Shown in pieces: positions 15,887-24,397 of a DNA stretch of 29,529 nucleotides. Both the position numbers and the translations under genes were made by a program. The DNA is from an uncultured Eubacteriales bacterium (GTDB lineage: Bacteria; Bacillota_A; Clostridia; Oscillospirales; Oscillospiraceae). How positions within the stretch are numbered: position 1 is the first letter of the stretch; the number at the start of each line of letters is the position of its first letter. The DNA is taken from positions 1 through 29,529 of the forward strand of contig CATIYU010000143.1 in the NCBI GenBank assembly GCA_949739085.1, in the 5' to 3' direction. The notes beneath the pieces are model-generated. The model saw only the letters and a program-made list of their open reading frames with translations. It was not told where the DNA came from and ran no database searches.

Positions 15887-16872
15887 AAACCAGACGGGCA
15901 TCGGTAGATCTGACCTGTAATGGCGCGGCTATGGATCGGAGCCTGCTGGGGCCGGCCCTGGAGGTCACCTACACGGACCCGGCTTCCGGCGAGGCTGATA
16001 GTCTGGATATCTCCCTCTATGACCGGGACCGGCAATGGACGACGGCACAGCTTCCTGCGGAGGGGGATGTGCTGGGGGCTTCCATTCGTGTTACAGACTG
16101 GGACCGGTCGGGAGATAATCGGACCCTTTCCTGCGGCTCTTTCACTCTGGATGACTTCTCCTTCTCCGGCTGGCCGGTAACAGGCACGCTGTCTTCCGTG
16201 TCTGTGCCGGCGGACAGCAGTTTCAGGGAGACCCAGCGGACTAAAACATGGGAGGACGTCACCATTGAGGAGATGGCCAAGGAGATCGCCGGCCGGGCCG
16301 GCATCTCCCTGGCCTGGGATGTGGAGGGAGCCGCTCTGAAGCTCAGGAGCATCGAGCAGGCCAAACAGACAGACTGCGACTTTCTGATGGGCGTCTGCGG
16401 CGATTACGGCCTCGCCATGAAGGTATACGCCCGGCGGCTTGTGATCTATGACCGGGAGGCCTACAAGAAAAAAGCATCCGTGGCAGTGCTGTCGCCCAGG
16501 GATCTGCTGTCATGGAGCTGGAAAGCCAGTCTGGCCGGGACCTATACCGGCGGCGAGTTCGCCTATACGGATCCGGCTACGGAGGAGGAGATCAATGTCA
16601 AGACCGGCGGCGGCTCCCGGCTCCTGAAGCTCTCCGGCAAGGCGGACAGCGCCGCGGACGCGGAGAAGAAGCTCGTTGCCGCTATCGCCGCGGCAAATCA
16701 TGGGCATACCACCCTCTCTGCCTCCCTCAGAGGACGGCCGGAGCTGGTGGCCGCCCAGTGCGTTGATGTAACCGGCCTGGGGCGGCTGGATGGAAAGTAT
16801 TTCATCGACAAGGCCACCCACCGCATTGGCAGCGGGTATACCACGGATTTGGAGCTCTCCCTGGTGGAGTGA
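15883..16872 (+). CDS. baseplate hub protein, P2 gpD/late control D-like
   Basis: This 329-aa protein has the gpD/gp27 hub pattern: YTDPASGEADSLDISLYDRD, TWEDVTIEEMAKEIAGRAGI, QTDCDFLMGVCGDYGLAMKV, and a C-terminal GKYFIDKATHRIGSGYTTDL. It forms the central hub that connects the tube to the spike. Despite the family's name (late control), a regulatory role is not implied here. ATG 15883 overlaps the gpX stop; the open frame extends further upstream only as an overlap with gpX. Confidence 0.88.
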   Translation: MKTRRASVDLTCNGAAMDRSLLGPALEVTYTDPASGEADSLDISLYDRDRQWTTAQLPAEGDVLGASIRVTDWDRSGDNRTLSCGSFTLDDFSFSGWPVTGTLSSVSVPADSSFRETQRTKTWEDVTIEEMAKEIAGRAGISLAWDVEGAALKLRSIEQAKQTDCDFLMGVCGDYGLAMKVYARRLVIYDREAYKKKASVAVLSPRDLLSWSWKASLAGTYTGGEFAYTDPATEEEINVKTGGGSRLLKLSGKADSAADAEKKLVAAIAAANHGHTTLSASLRGRPELVAAQCVDVTGLGRLDGKYFIDKATHRIGSGYTTDLELSLVE

Positions 16873-16882
16873 GGAGGATGCT

Positions 16883-17293
16883 GTGAGAGAGGAAATTCGA
16901 CTGGGTAAGGTCTCCGCGGTGGACTGTACGGCGGGGATGGTGCAGGTAGTCTACCACGAGAAGGACAACGCCGTTACCCGCATGATCCCGGTCCTGTCCA
17001 CGGTGTTCTCCGGCATATTCTCCATGCCGGCGGTGGGGGATCAGGTATTGGTGCTGCATCTCTCCAACGGCTCCGAGGCCGGCGTGGTGCTGGGGCGCCC
17101 CTGGAGCGAAAAGACTAGGCCGCCAGAGGGCGCGGAGGATCTGTTTCGTCTGGATATGGACCGCTCCCCCGGCGCGGCCATGCTCCGCTATGACGCCAAG
17201 GCCAAAGCCTTGGCCATCCACTGCGACGGCGCTGTCAGCATCACGGCGGGCGGGGCCATCACCATCAACGGCGCAACAATAGACTTGAACTGA
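16883..17293 (+). CDS. baseplate assembly protein V (spike)
   Basis: This 136-aa protein has an OB-fold-like start (RLGKVSAVDCTAGMVQVVYH), then MPAVGDQVLVLHLSNGSEAG with GVVLGRPW, and a short beta-helical tail (AVSITAGGAITINGATIDL). That is the gpV spike layout. It is shorter than P2 gpV (about 211 aa) because the helix is short, and a separate PAAR tip gene follows. The GTG start 16883 follows GAGGAGG (16871-16877). Confidence 0.88.
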   Translation: MREEIRLGKVSAVDCTAGMVQVVYHEKDNAVTRMIPVLSTVFSGIFSMPAVGDQVLVLHLSNGSEAGVVLGRPWSEKTRPPEGAEDLFRLDMDRSPGAAMLRYDAKAKALAIHCDGAVSITAGGAITINGATIDLN

Positions 17294-17306
17294 AGGAGGC
17301 GGTTTT

Positions 17307-17645
17307 ATGCCTGAAGCGGCGCGGCTCTCCGATCTGGTGGAGGGGATGACTGCCGGGGAACACACCGGCCATGACCCGCCCCATCCGCCGCTGCCCTTTA
17401 CCGGGGCAATCAGCGCAGGCTGCTCCCCCAGCGTTCGTATCAACGGTCTGGCCGCCGCCATGTCCGGCAGCATTACTGAGGAGCAGGACAGCTGTTGCGG
17501 CTCCAGTACAGGTTCCGTGGCGGCAGGCAGCAGCACTGTCCGTATCAATGGCCGGCCTGCCGCCCGCACGGGGGACGCGCTGCGGCCCCACAGCGGAACG
17601 GGCGCCATCACTGGCGGCAGCCCGGATGTAAGGATCGGAGGATAG
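17307..17645 (+). CDS. PAAR-motif spike tip protein
   Basis: This 112-aa protein shows the PAAR pattern: a GDxxxxH-like opening (GEHTGHDPPHPP), then repeated short strands AGCSPSVRINGLAAAMSG, STVRINGRPAARTGD and SPDVRIGG. PAAR proteins form a zinc-sharpened cone on the tip of gpV/VgrG spikes and pierce the envelope. It lies between gpV and gpU, with GGAGG upstream of ATG 17307. Confidence 0.9.
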   Translation: MPEAARLSDLVEGMTAGEHTGHDPPHPPLPFTGAISAGCSPSVRINGLAAAMSGSITEEQDSCCGSSTGSVAAGSSTVRINGRPAARTGDALRPHSGTGAITGGSPDVRIGG

Positions 17646-17646
17646 T

Positions 17647-18039
17647 ATGGTTGGTTCCCTGGGCCGTAAGATCATCTTTACCGTCAGCGACGAGCAGACC
17701 ATGACCTTCTCCAATATGACCCGGGAAACCGCCGGGCGCTGGGCCTCCCACGAGGCCATGGGCGTCAAGCCGAGGGCGGAGTTCCTTGGCCCAGGCTGTC
17801 AGCAGGTGAGCATGGATATTACGCTGTCTGCCTCCCTGGGTGTACGCCCCCGCCGGGTGCTGGAGGCCATTGAAGCCATGGTGGAGGGCGGTGACGCGGA
17901 ATACCTTGTCATCGGCAGCCGCCCCGTGGGCCGGAACCCATTCCGCATCACCGGCTCCAGCGAAACCTGGAACACGGTATACAGCGGCGGCGAGCTGGCC
18001 AGGGCAAAGGTAACGCTCACGCTGGAGGAGTACGCATGA
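17647..18039 (+). CDS. tail protein U-like (P2 gpU)
   Basis: This 130-aa protein resembles P2 gpU-type tail proteins: MTFSNMTRETAGRWASHEAM, a LGPGCQQVSMDITLSASLGV strand block and SETWNTVYSGGELARAKVTL with a final LEEYA. In P2-like tails gpU takes part in late tail completion. It begins one base after the PAAR stop and its stop overlaps the next ATG. Confidence 0.85.
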   Translation: MVGSLGRKIIFTVSDEQTMTFSNMTRETAGRWASHEAMGVKPRAEFLGPGCQQVSMDITLSASLGVRPRRVLEAIEAMVEGGDAEYLVIGSRPVGRNPFRITGSSETWNTVYSGGELARAKVTLTLEEYA

Positions 18040-18329
18040 GGACAGGATTTGATTTTCGTCTGGAGTATATCGGCGGCGGCTCCGCGGAGCTGGACCGCCA
18101 ACTCGCCCTGCTGCTGTCCACGCGGGAGGGCTCTATCCCCCTGGACAGGGCCTTCGGTTTGAATTTAGACTTTGTGGACCGGCCCGCCGGCGTGGTCAAG
18201 AGCCTCTACACAGCGGAGGTTACGAAAAAGGTCTCCCAGTTTATCCCCGCTGTCCGGGTCTTTGAGGTAGCCTGGACCAGCTCACAGGATGGGGAATTAC
18301 AACCAAAGGTGGTGATTGCCAGTGCCTGA
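18036..18329 (+). CDS. baseplate wedge protein W (gp25-like)
   Basis: This 97-aa protein has the gp25/W fold pattern: ELDRQLALLLSTREGSIPLDRAFGLNLDFVD split over its first half, then EVTKKVSQFIPAVRVFEV. It sits in the baseplate wedge next to J and helps trigger sheath contraction. It overlaps gpU (ATGA) and the J gene. Confidence 0.9.
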   Translation: MRTGFDFRLEYIGGGSAELDRQLALLLSTREGSIPLDRAFGLNLDFVDRPAGVVKSLYTAEVTKKVSQFIPAVRVFEVAWTSSQDGELQPKVVIASA

Positions 18330-19470
18330 CAATGTACAAAATGCCCCGGAGGTCTCCTTCATCGACAACAAAAGCGTGGAGGATGTCCGCGCAGAGCTGG
18401 TGGCTGATTTTGAGGCCTATATGACGGAGGCCTCCGGCCGGCCGGTTCACCTGGACCGTGCCAGCGTCCACAGGATGATCCTCTATGCCGCTGCCGCACA
18501 GATCTATCAGGCGATGCAGTACATCAATCAGGCCGGCCGGCAGAACCTGTTGAAGTACAGCTATGGCGGCTTTCTGGATAACATCGCCCTCCTGAAGGGA
18601 GTCGTCCGCACCCCGGCCTCCGCCGCAGCCACTACCCTGCGCTTTACGCTCTCAGCGGTTCGGGAGACTGCCATCAGCATCCCTGCGGGGACGCGGGTGT
18701 CGGACGGTGGAAACTTTTATTTCGCTACTGCGGCGTATGCGGAAATTCTGCCTGGAACACTCACGGCGGAAGTGGGGGCGGCCTGTACCGTCTCCGGCAT
18801 TGCCGGCAATGGCTTTCGCCCCGGGGACCTTTTCGTGCTGGTGGATCCTGTCCCCTATGTGGCTTCAGTAGAAAATCTCACCGCCACGGAGGGCGGCGCA
18901 GATGTGGAGAGCGACACCGATCTGGCGGAGCGGGTCTTTCTGGCTCCCGGCGCCTACTCCACTGCCGGGCCGGAGGACAGCTACCGCTTCCATGCCAAGG
19001 CATACAGCGCCGCCATCGGCGATGTGGCTGTCACCAGCGACCAGGAGGCCGGGCGGGTGGATATCGTGTTCCTGATGGCCGACGGCTCCACCCCGGGGCC
19101 TGAGATGACGGAGGGCCTTACAGAGTACCTCCGGGATCGGAACATCCGGCCCATGACAGACCTTGTGACGGTCTCCGCCCCGGAGAAGGTGCCATACGGC
19201 ATTGCGCTGACCTACTATATCAACCGCAGCGACAGCGCCCGGGCTGTGGATATTCAGGCCGCGATCCGTGCGGCGGTGGACAGGTACGCGGCATGGCAGC
19301 GGACGATTGGCCGGGACATCAACCCCTCCATGCTGCTGGCCCTGCTGGTGAAGGCCGGGGCAAAGCGGGCAGAGATTGTCGCGCCGCTCTTTACCCCCGT
19401 GGCCTCCACCGCTGTGGCGGAGCTGAGCGGGACGCCGGCGGTACACTATGGGGGGCTGGAGGATGATTGA
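18322..19470 (+). CDS. baseplate wedge protein J
   Basis: This 382-aa protein matches the baseplate J family: SFIDNKSVEDVRAELVADFE at the start, AGRQNLLKYSYGGFLDNIAL, the SIPAGTRVSDGGNFYFATAA strand pair, and the C-terminal VSAPEKVPYGIALTYYINRS. J forms the wedge core with W and I. GTG 18322 lies inside the W stop region and has AAGGTGG upstream; a TTG two codons earlier is possible. Confidence 0.92.
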   Translation: MPDNVQNAPEVSFIDNKSVEDVRAELVADFEAYMTEASGRPVHLDRASVHRMILYAAAAQIYQAMQYINQAGRQNLLKYSYGGFLDNIALLKGVVRTPASAAATTLRFTLSAVRETAISIPAGTRVSDGGNFYFATAAYAEILPGTLTAEVGAACTVSGIAGNGFRPGDLFVLVDPVPYVASVENLTATEGGADVESDTDLAERVFLAPGAYSTAGPEDSYRFHAKAYSAAIGDVAVTSDQEAGRVDIVFLMADGSTPGPEMTEGLTEYLRDRNIRPMTDLVTVSAPEKVPYGIALTYYINRSDSARAVDIQAAIRAAVDRYAAWQRTIGRDINPSMLLALLVKAGAKRAEIVAPLFTPVASTAVAELSGTPAVHYGGLEDD

Positions 19471-20278
19471 GCTCAAAGGCAGCCGATTCACCGATATCCT
19501 CCCGGAACACCTGCGGACAACGGAGAGTAAGGCCCTGGCCTATGTGGTGGGGCGGCAGGTGGAGCAGCTGCTGGCCTGGGCGGAGGCGGTCCCCTTCTAC
19601 ACGGCGGTCACATCCGCGCCAGACAGCATACTGGACCACCTGGCCGTGGAGCTGCGGACGCCGGCCTATGACCAGATGTTTTCCCTGCCGGTCAAGCGGC
19701 AGCTGATCCTTGATTCCCTGCTGGCCTACGCCAAGATGGGGACGCCTGCCGCCATTGACCGGATTCTGACAGCCATCTTTGGCGCGGGGAACATCGAGGA
19801 GTGGTTTGACTACGAGGGCGAGCCACACCACTTCCGGGCGCTGATCCAGGTGCGAAACAGCATCACGGAGGAGAGCCTGGAGGAGTTTCGCAGGATACTG
19901 GGCCGCATTAAGCGCCTCTCCAGCTGGCTGGATGGTATCATCACCGTCACACCCTTTGACCCCGCCCCGGTAGAGATTGCGCCGGGAGCCGGCGGGTACT
20001 TCTCCAGCAGTGAACTGCCGTACTGCCCGGTACCTGTCAAACCAACAGTATTGCAGCTCTCTCCGGGCATCGGCGGCTTTGCTTCTGTCATTCATCCCCC
20101 GGAATTACAGCCGGTGTTCCAGGGCGGCATGACATACTTCGCGGTACCGCACATCGGCGGACGACTGACCATCACCACATTGCCGCCCGTCCCCAGGCCC
20201 ATCCGGGTTGCCGCGCGTTCCAGCATCGGCGGGACGTTCAGCGTAATGGAGCTTCCTGAAATCGAGAGAGGAGGATAA
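19463..20278 (+). CDS. tail protein I (baseplate-fibre connector)
   Basis: This 271-aa protein has the tail_P2_I opening (SRFTDILPEHLRTTESKALA, then AVELRTPAYDQMFSLPVKRQ and KMGTPAAIDRILTAIFGAGN). I proteins attach fibres to the baseplate. It is longer than P2 gpI (about 176 aa): the C-terminal 80 residues contain three spaced GG-x-F/Y blocks (PGAGGYFSSSEL, PGIGGFASVIHP, SSIGGTFSVMEL) that look like a small beta repeat. The ATG overlaps the J stop. Confidence 0.85.
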   Translation: MIELKGSRFTDILPEHLRTTESKALAYVVGRQVEQLLAWAEAVPFYTAVTSAPDSILDHLAVELRTPAYDQMFSLPVKRQLILDSLLAYAKMGTPAAIDRILTAIFGAGNIEEWFDYEGEPHHFRALIQVRNSITEESLEEFRRILGRIKRLSSWLDGIITVTPFDPAPVEIAPGAGGYFSSSELPYCPVPVKPTVLQLSPGIGGFASVIHPPELQPVFQGGMTYFAVPHIGGRLTITTLPPVPRPIRVAARSSIGGTFSVMELPEIERGG

Positions 20279-20282
20279 GGAT

Positions 20283-22133
20283 ATGGACAAAAACAGAGAG
20301 GCCCCGGTAGCGGGAGCGGCGGGGGATCCCGGCGGCTTTGGCTGCGCTGTCACTGGCGCGGGCCTGCGGCTGATTGCCAAGCTCATTGCCAATGAGGAGG
20401 ACTTGCGTATCTGCAGGGTGCTCATGGGCTCCGGAAGCGCCCCGGAAGGGACCTATATCGGGGACCTGACAAACCTTGTGGAACCTGTGGCCGAGGGCAC
20501 CGTCAGCGAGCCGGTCCGCTCTGAGAGCACAGTCAGCATGTTTGTGGAGTACCGCAGCGACATGAATGGCGGGCTGAAGGAGGGCTTCGTCATCCGGGAG
20601 TTCGGCGTCTTTGCCATGGACGGCGAGGAGGAGGTCATGATCTACTACGGGGACCTCTCCAAGTACCCCCAGTACATCGGTCCCTACACGGGCTGCCAGG
20701 ACATTCGGCGCTACCCCATCTCCCTGACTGTGGCGGAGGGCTCCCAGGTGAAGCTGGAAGGCCTGCCCAGCCTGGTGATGACGCTGGAGGATATGAAGGA
20801 CTACTGCGTGACCACCCTGCTGCCCCAGCTCCTCACCAGCTCCCGCAACCAGATCGTATCCCACAACCAGGCGAAGGATGCCCACCCGGATCTTCGGAAG
20901 GATATCGCCACCGCGCAGCAGGCCGCGGAGAACGCGGCAAAGGTGGCGGCGGACGCGCAGGAGGCCGCGGATACCACCGCCGGCGGCTGCGCGCTGCAGA
21001 TCACCTTCGCCGAGGGCTGCGCCGGGCGGGAGTACACCGTTACCGGCGGCGAGGGTGAGTCCTATACCGGGACGGTCCCGGAGAGCCTGCGGGTTGTGGT
21101 GGCGGTCAGAGCCTGTAACACCACCTACACCATCACCACCACCGATGCCGGGGGAAACCCCTGGACCAACACCATGACCACCGGGCCCTACTTCGGGCCT
21201 GTGGAGGCGGAGATCTCCAGCTTCACGGCGACGCTGGCTGTCACCACCCTGCCCGGGGCCTCGCTCACCGCTGTCTCCAACAGCCAGACCTATACCACCA
21301 CTGCGGATGATGCCGGCGCCGCGACGCTGGCCATCGGCAAGGCCGGCGTCTATGAGGTGACCGCCGTCTCGGAGGGGAAGCTGTGCTCCCAGGCGGTATC
21401 TGTAACAGAGAGCGGCGGCAGCTATGCCGTGGAATTGACGGAGTTCCAGAAGGGGCCCGGCACCCCGGGGACCAGCTTCCACTACATCTTTGAGCCGGAG
21501 GATTGGGAAAACGGCGAGCTGCGGATCTCCGCGGAGAAGCACGGTATGACGCCCCAGGGGAGCGCCTGTCTCTACACCCTCCGCCAGCGGATCAACCGGA
21601 CAGCGGCGGATTACCACCCTGACAATGCCGCCCAGGGCCGGGCAGATCTGGTGGACTGCATGGAGGCCGCGCTGAATGCCAACGCCTCCGCGCCAGGGAC
21701 CTACCCCGCGGCGGAGGACGGCCATGTGCAGCTCACCTGGAACCAAGTCCAGTATTTTCTGCTGGAAGACATCCTGGCCCCGGAGGCAACAGCGGCCGCC
21801 AAGGCCGTGGAGCTGGGCTTCAACTGGCAGGGCCGGGATACCACAGGCGTGGAGCAGACGGCCACCCTGGATGAGGTGCTGGCCGCCGCCTACCTCCCCG
21901 CCCTCGGTGGTGTCACTACCGGGCTGGACGCTCTTTGTACTGCCGAGGTCCTTCGGGGCCTGCGCCTGCGCCGCAGAACATCAGCCCCCGCCCAGAAATA
22001 CGACTTGGACGGGGAGTTGGTGCCGAACACCTGGGGCGCAGCAGAGAGTCTGGTGGAGTGGGACACGGAAACCTCGGACCTGGTCTTGAAAAGTGAAACC
22101 GCCTATGCCGGCGATGTGCTGGCCCTGGGCTGA
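20283..22133 (+). CDS. phage tail-collar fibre protein
   Basis: This 616-aa protein begins with a collar-fibre domain that binds the baseplate (GLRLIAKLIANEEDLRICRV, then GFVIREFGVFAMDGEEEVMI and ISLTVAEGSQVKLEGLPSLV). A short Ala-rich coiled coil follows (ATAQQAAENAAKVAADAQEA). Next are one or two beta-sandwich, Ig-like units (TGPYFGPVEAEISS, then TLPGASLTAVSNSQ, VYEVTAVSEGKLCS). The unrecognised C-terminal 200 residues are probably the receptor-binding part. It would decide host range. Agaggagg lies upstream of ATG 20283. No separate fibre chaperone is obvious, but the two small genes after it may belong with it. Confidence 0.85.
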   Translation: MDKNREAPVAGAAGDPGGFGCAVTGAGLRLIAKLIANEEDLRICRVLMGSGSAPEGTYIGDLTNLVEPVAEGTVSEPVRSESTVSMFVEYRSDMNGGLKEGFVIREFGVFAMDGEEEVMIYYGDLSKYPQYIGPYTGCQDIRRYPISLTVAEGSQVKLEGLPSLVMTLEDMKDYCVTTLLPQLLTSSRNQIVSHNQAKDAHPDLRKDIATAQQAAENAAKVAADAQEAADTTAGGCALQITFAEGCAGREYTVTGGEGESYTGTVPESLRVVVAVRACNTTYTITTTDAGGNPWTNTMTTGPYFGPVEAEISSFTATLAVTTLPGASLTAVSNSQTYTTTADDAGAATLAIGKAGVYEVTAVSEGKLCSQAVSVTESGGSYAVELTEFQKGPGTPGTSFHYIFEPEDWENGELRISAEKHGMTPQGSACLYTLRQRINRTAADYHPDNAAQGRADLVDCMEAALNANASAPGTYPAAEDGHVQLTWNQVQYFLLEDILAPEATAAAKAVELGFNWQGRDTTGVEQTATLDEVLAAAYLPALGGVTTGLDALCTAEVLRGLRLRRRTSAPAQKYDLDGELVPNTWGAAESLVEWDTETSDLVLKSETAYAGDVLALG

Positions 22134-22151
22134 TATGAGGAGGAGGTCGCT

Positions 22152-22604
22152 ATGAGCTTTTACGGGAAAAAATTCAAGGTCAATGGCCTGCCCTGCGGCT
22201 TAGTCATGCGGGGTGTGGTCAACGGGCAGTACCAAGTGGTTATCGAGCGGGAGTATGCCGCGCTGGAGCAGATCGAGGCCGTCAACTGGCGCCGCCCGAA
22301 GATTGAGGGGGACTGCGATCCGCTCCCCAAGGGCTACGGCTTCGATGTGGTGGACATCCAGTACCGCAGCAGCAGCAAGTCCTACACAGTAACCCTTCAG
22401 GTGATGGAACAGTATCTGGGCGATGTGACAGGCTATCAGGTCCAGGTGGCCGAGCTGGCCGAGCAGGCCAATGCCGCCCGGGAGGAAACCGAGAGCATCC
22501 GCCAGGCCGCCCAGGAGCGGGAAGCAGAGCTGGTGGGAGAGGCGGCGGCCCGGGAGACCGCGCTGGCCGCAGCCTACGAGGAAGGAGTGGAGAGCAATGG
22601 CTGA
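22152..22604 (+). CDS. small fibre-associated hypothetical protein with coiled coil
   Basis: This 150-aa protein has a beta-rich first half (FKVNGLPCGLVMRGVVNGQY, then FDVVDIQYRSSSKSYTVTL) and a long Ala/Glu-rich helix (about residues 95-148). I recognise no family. Position right after the fibre suggests a fibre accessory or trimeric stalk protein. GGAGGAGG precedes ATG 22152, and it overlaps the next gene by eight bases. Confidence 0.6.
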   Translation: MSFYGKKFKVNGLPCGLVMRGVVNGQYQVVIEREYAALEQIEAVNWRRPKIEGDCDPLPKGYGFDVVDIQYRSSSKSYTVTLQVMEQYLGDVTGYQVQVAELAEQANAAREETESIRQAAQEREAELVGEAAARETALAAAYEEGVESNG

Positions 22605-23085
22605 TATTCATGTGTTGGCAGTGGACGCCATGCGGGAGAAGGGTGCGGCGGATGCGGAGGCCCTGTCCGTCCGCGCTGTGGCCGGAGAGGTCGGCGATCA
22701 GGAGCTTTTAGAGAAAAAGCCCATGATCCCCACTTGGCGGCCCAGGGATTTCTCCGATGTGCCGGCAGGCAAGCCCTACAAGTGGGCGGATATGGTGTAC
22801 AAGCTCCGACAGGCCCATGACGCGACAGGGCACCCGGATTGGACGCCGGATCAGGTCCCGGCCCTCTGGGCCGCTGTCTCCAAGGAGGGCGAGGCCGGTA
22901 CGCTGGAGGCGCCCATCACCGCCGCTCGGGGGATGGAATATACCTATGGGCGCTACTATCTGGATACGGAAGACAGCACGATCTATCTGTGCCGGCGCAC
23001 TGGGGAAGCGGATGGCAGTACGGTGGTACTGCAGTTCCTGCCCCATGAGCTGATTGGACAGTATTTCGAGGCCGTGTCCGAGTAG
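22597..23085 (+). CDS. fibre accessory protein with CBM5/12-like segment
   Basis: This 162-aa protein has a short N-terminal helix, then PTWRPRDFSDVPAGKPYKWA followed by VYKLRQAHDATGHPDWTPDQ and VPALWAAV. The Y/W-containing run ending in TPD.VPALW resembles the carbohydrate-binding CBM5/12 (ChtBD3-like) modules found in phage tail tips and chitinases. The C-terminal beta region includes YTYGRYYLDTEDSTIYLCRR. A role in binding cell-wall glycans is inferred. It starts inside the previous gene's end, with GAAGGAG upstream. Confidence 0.65.
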   Translation: MADIHVLAVDAMREKGAADAEALSVRAVAGEVGDQELLEKKPMIPTWRPRDFSDVPAGKPYKWADMVYKLRQAHDATGHPDWTPDQVPALWAAVSKEGEAGTLEAPITAARGMEYTYGRYYLDTEDSTIYLCRRTGEADGSTVVLQFLPHELIGQYFEAVSE

Positions 23086-23121
23086 AAGGCGCCTCCGCTG
23101 ATCTGAGAGGAGGTCTGCCCT

Positions 23122-23361
23122 GTGAGCACCATGCGGGAGATGGCACGGGAGTATCGCGCGGCCTCAGCCCGGCTGGCCATGCGGATTCAGGAAAAGAAGG
23201 AAGCTGGCGCGGACCCGCAGATGCTGCGTTCCTTGCGTACTTGCCTTCAGGAGATGCGCGCTGTGCAGCGGGTGCTGGACGGGTACTACACCGTTCCCCG
23301 CAATGAGGAGATCACCTCTGCCGGCTGGCGGGGAAGGGGGCCGTCTGTTGATGACCATTGA
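23122..23361 (+). CDS. small helical hypothetical protein preceding the sigma-like gene
   Basis: This 79-aa basic, helical protein (EYRAASARLAMRIQEKKEAG, then LRSLRTCLQEMRAVQRVLDG, YYTVPR) has no family I recognise. GTG 23122 follows AGAGGAGG at a good distance. Its end overlaps the start of the sigma-like protein by 11 bases, and small helical partners often precede sigma-region-4-like phage regulators in clostridial phages, so a regulatory partnership is plausible but unproven. Confidence 0.6.
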   Translation: MSTMREMAREYRAASARLAMRIQEKKEAGADPQMLRSLRTCLQEMRAVQRVLDGYYTVPRNEEITSAGWRGRGPSVDDH

Positions 23362-24397
23362 CCAGCTTCGAGCCAGAAAGCGGGAGCTTTTGGCGCGGAA
23401 AAAGTATGAGGAACAGCTCCAGGCCGCTGGCGAGGGGGATAACCTTGCCCTGTTCATGGTCAAGGAGGAGCTGCTGGATGTGAATGACCAGCTCAAAGCA
23501 CTGACAGCAGGCCGCCGGAAAAGCGGCGGGCGCGCTGTATCAGCGGACTTTGCCAGGGACCGCCAGCAGTATATGGACTGGCGAAGGCAGGAGATGTCTC
23601 TGGACAGTGAGATAAAGGAAGGCAGGTCCTGTATGAAAGCAGCGGCCGTCCACGGCCTCGACCTCCTCTCCCCGCACCAGAGGGAAGTATTGGAACTCTA
23701 CCTGGCAGGGCAGACAGTAACCCAAATCTCTACGCTGCGGGGTGTTAATCAATCCACTGTTTCCCGTACCCTCGCCCGCGCAAAGAAGCGGGTACGGGAG
23801 GAGACAGAGCGGGCCTTGGTGGCACAGCGAATCCAGGTGGGCGAAAAGCGGGTGGATCTCAACGATCCGACAGCGGCGAAGGCGGTGCTGTTGGCGATGA
23901 CGCCCAAGCAGACGGTATATTTCTACCTCTACTACTCCGAGTATCAGACGCTGCGGGAAATTAGCGCATTGACAGGGACAGATCACACCGCGGTTATGCG
24001 GACGATCCGGCGGGCACTGCGGAATATTGCAAAGCTGCTGGGCGGACAGGCCGCTCTGCTGGAACACCCGGAGGCTCTGGAAGACCTGGCTTATCAGGCC
24101 TACTGTGAGATCGAGGACCACCCGGAACTGCTCCCGGAGTCCATACCGAAGCCAGTAGCCTACTGCCCGGCGCGGGATATGTCTCCCTCCAAGCAGGAGA
24201 AACTCCTGAGAATGGAGGATATCCCTATCCGCATCCGCAGGGAAGTCATGAGAGCAAGGAAGCCGCCGGGAAAGCTGCTGGCCGCCCTGCTGGCACGCCA
24301 GGATCAGACGCGCATGGGGATATTTCAATGGCTGGAGGCGATATTCACAGCCTTTCAGCGGAAACTGCGAAAAAAGAAGAAGGAGGCCGCAGCATGA
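23351..24397 (+). CDS. sigma-70 region 4-like regulator with two HTH units
   Basis: This 348-aa protein has an N-terminal charged coiled coil (about 1-95). Two sigma-region-4-type helix-turn-helix units follow: LSPHQREVLELYLAGQTVTQ with VNQSTVSRTLARAKKRV (about 106-148), and MTPKQTVYFYLYYSEYQTLR with GTDHTAVMRTIRRAL (about 183-223). There is no region 2, so it is not a complete sigma factor; it may be a phage transcription activator or a sigma-appropriation factor. The C-terminus is hydrophobic then basic (MGIFQWLEAIF then KLRKKKK). ATG 23351 was chosen over an upstream frame that lies inside the previous gene. It overlaps dnaN by four bases, so the two are translationally coupled. Confidence 0.75.
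   Translation: MTIDQLRARKRELLARKKYEEQLQAAGEGDNLALFMVKEELLDVNDQLKALTAGRRKSGGRAVSADFARDRQQYMDWRRQEMSLDSEIKEGRSCMKAAAVHGLDLLSPHQREVLELYLAGQTVTQISTLRGVNQSTVSRTLARAKKRVREETERALVAQRIQVGEKRVDLNDPTAAKAVLLAMTPKQTVYFYLYYSEYQTLREISALTGTDHTAVMRTIRRALRNIAKLLGGQAALLEHPEALEDLAYQAYCEIEDHPELLPESIPKPVAYCPARDMSPSKQEKLLRMEDIPIRIRREVMRARKPPGKLLAALLARQDQTRMGIFQWLEAIFTAFQRKLRKKKKEAAA

Noticed and set aside
20238..21746. A 502-codon open frame on the minus strand
   Set aside because: It is antisense to the collar fibre gene and is low-complexity Gly/Arg-rich; no ribosome site or family pattern.
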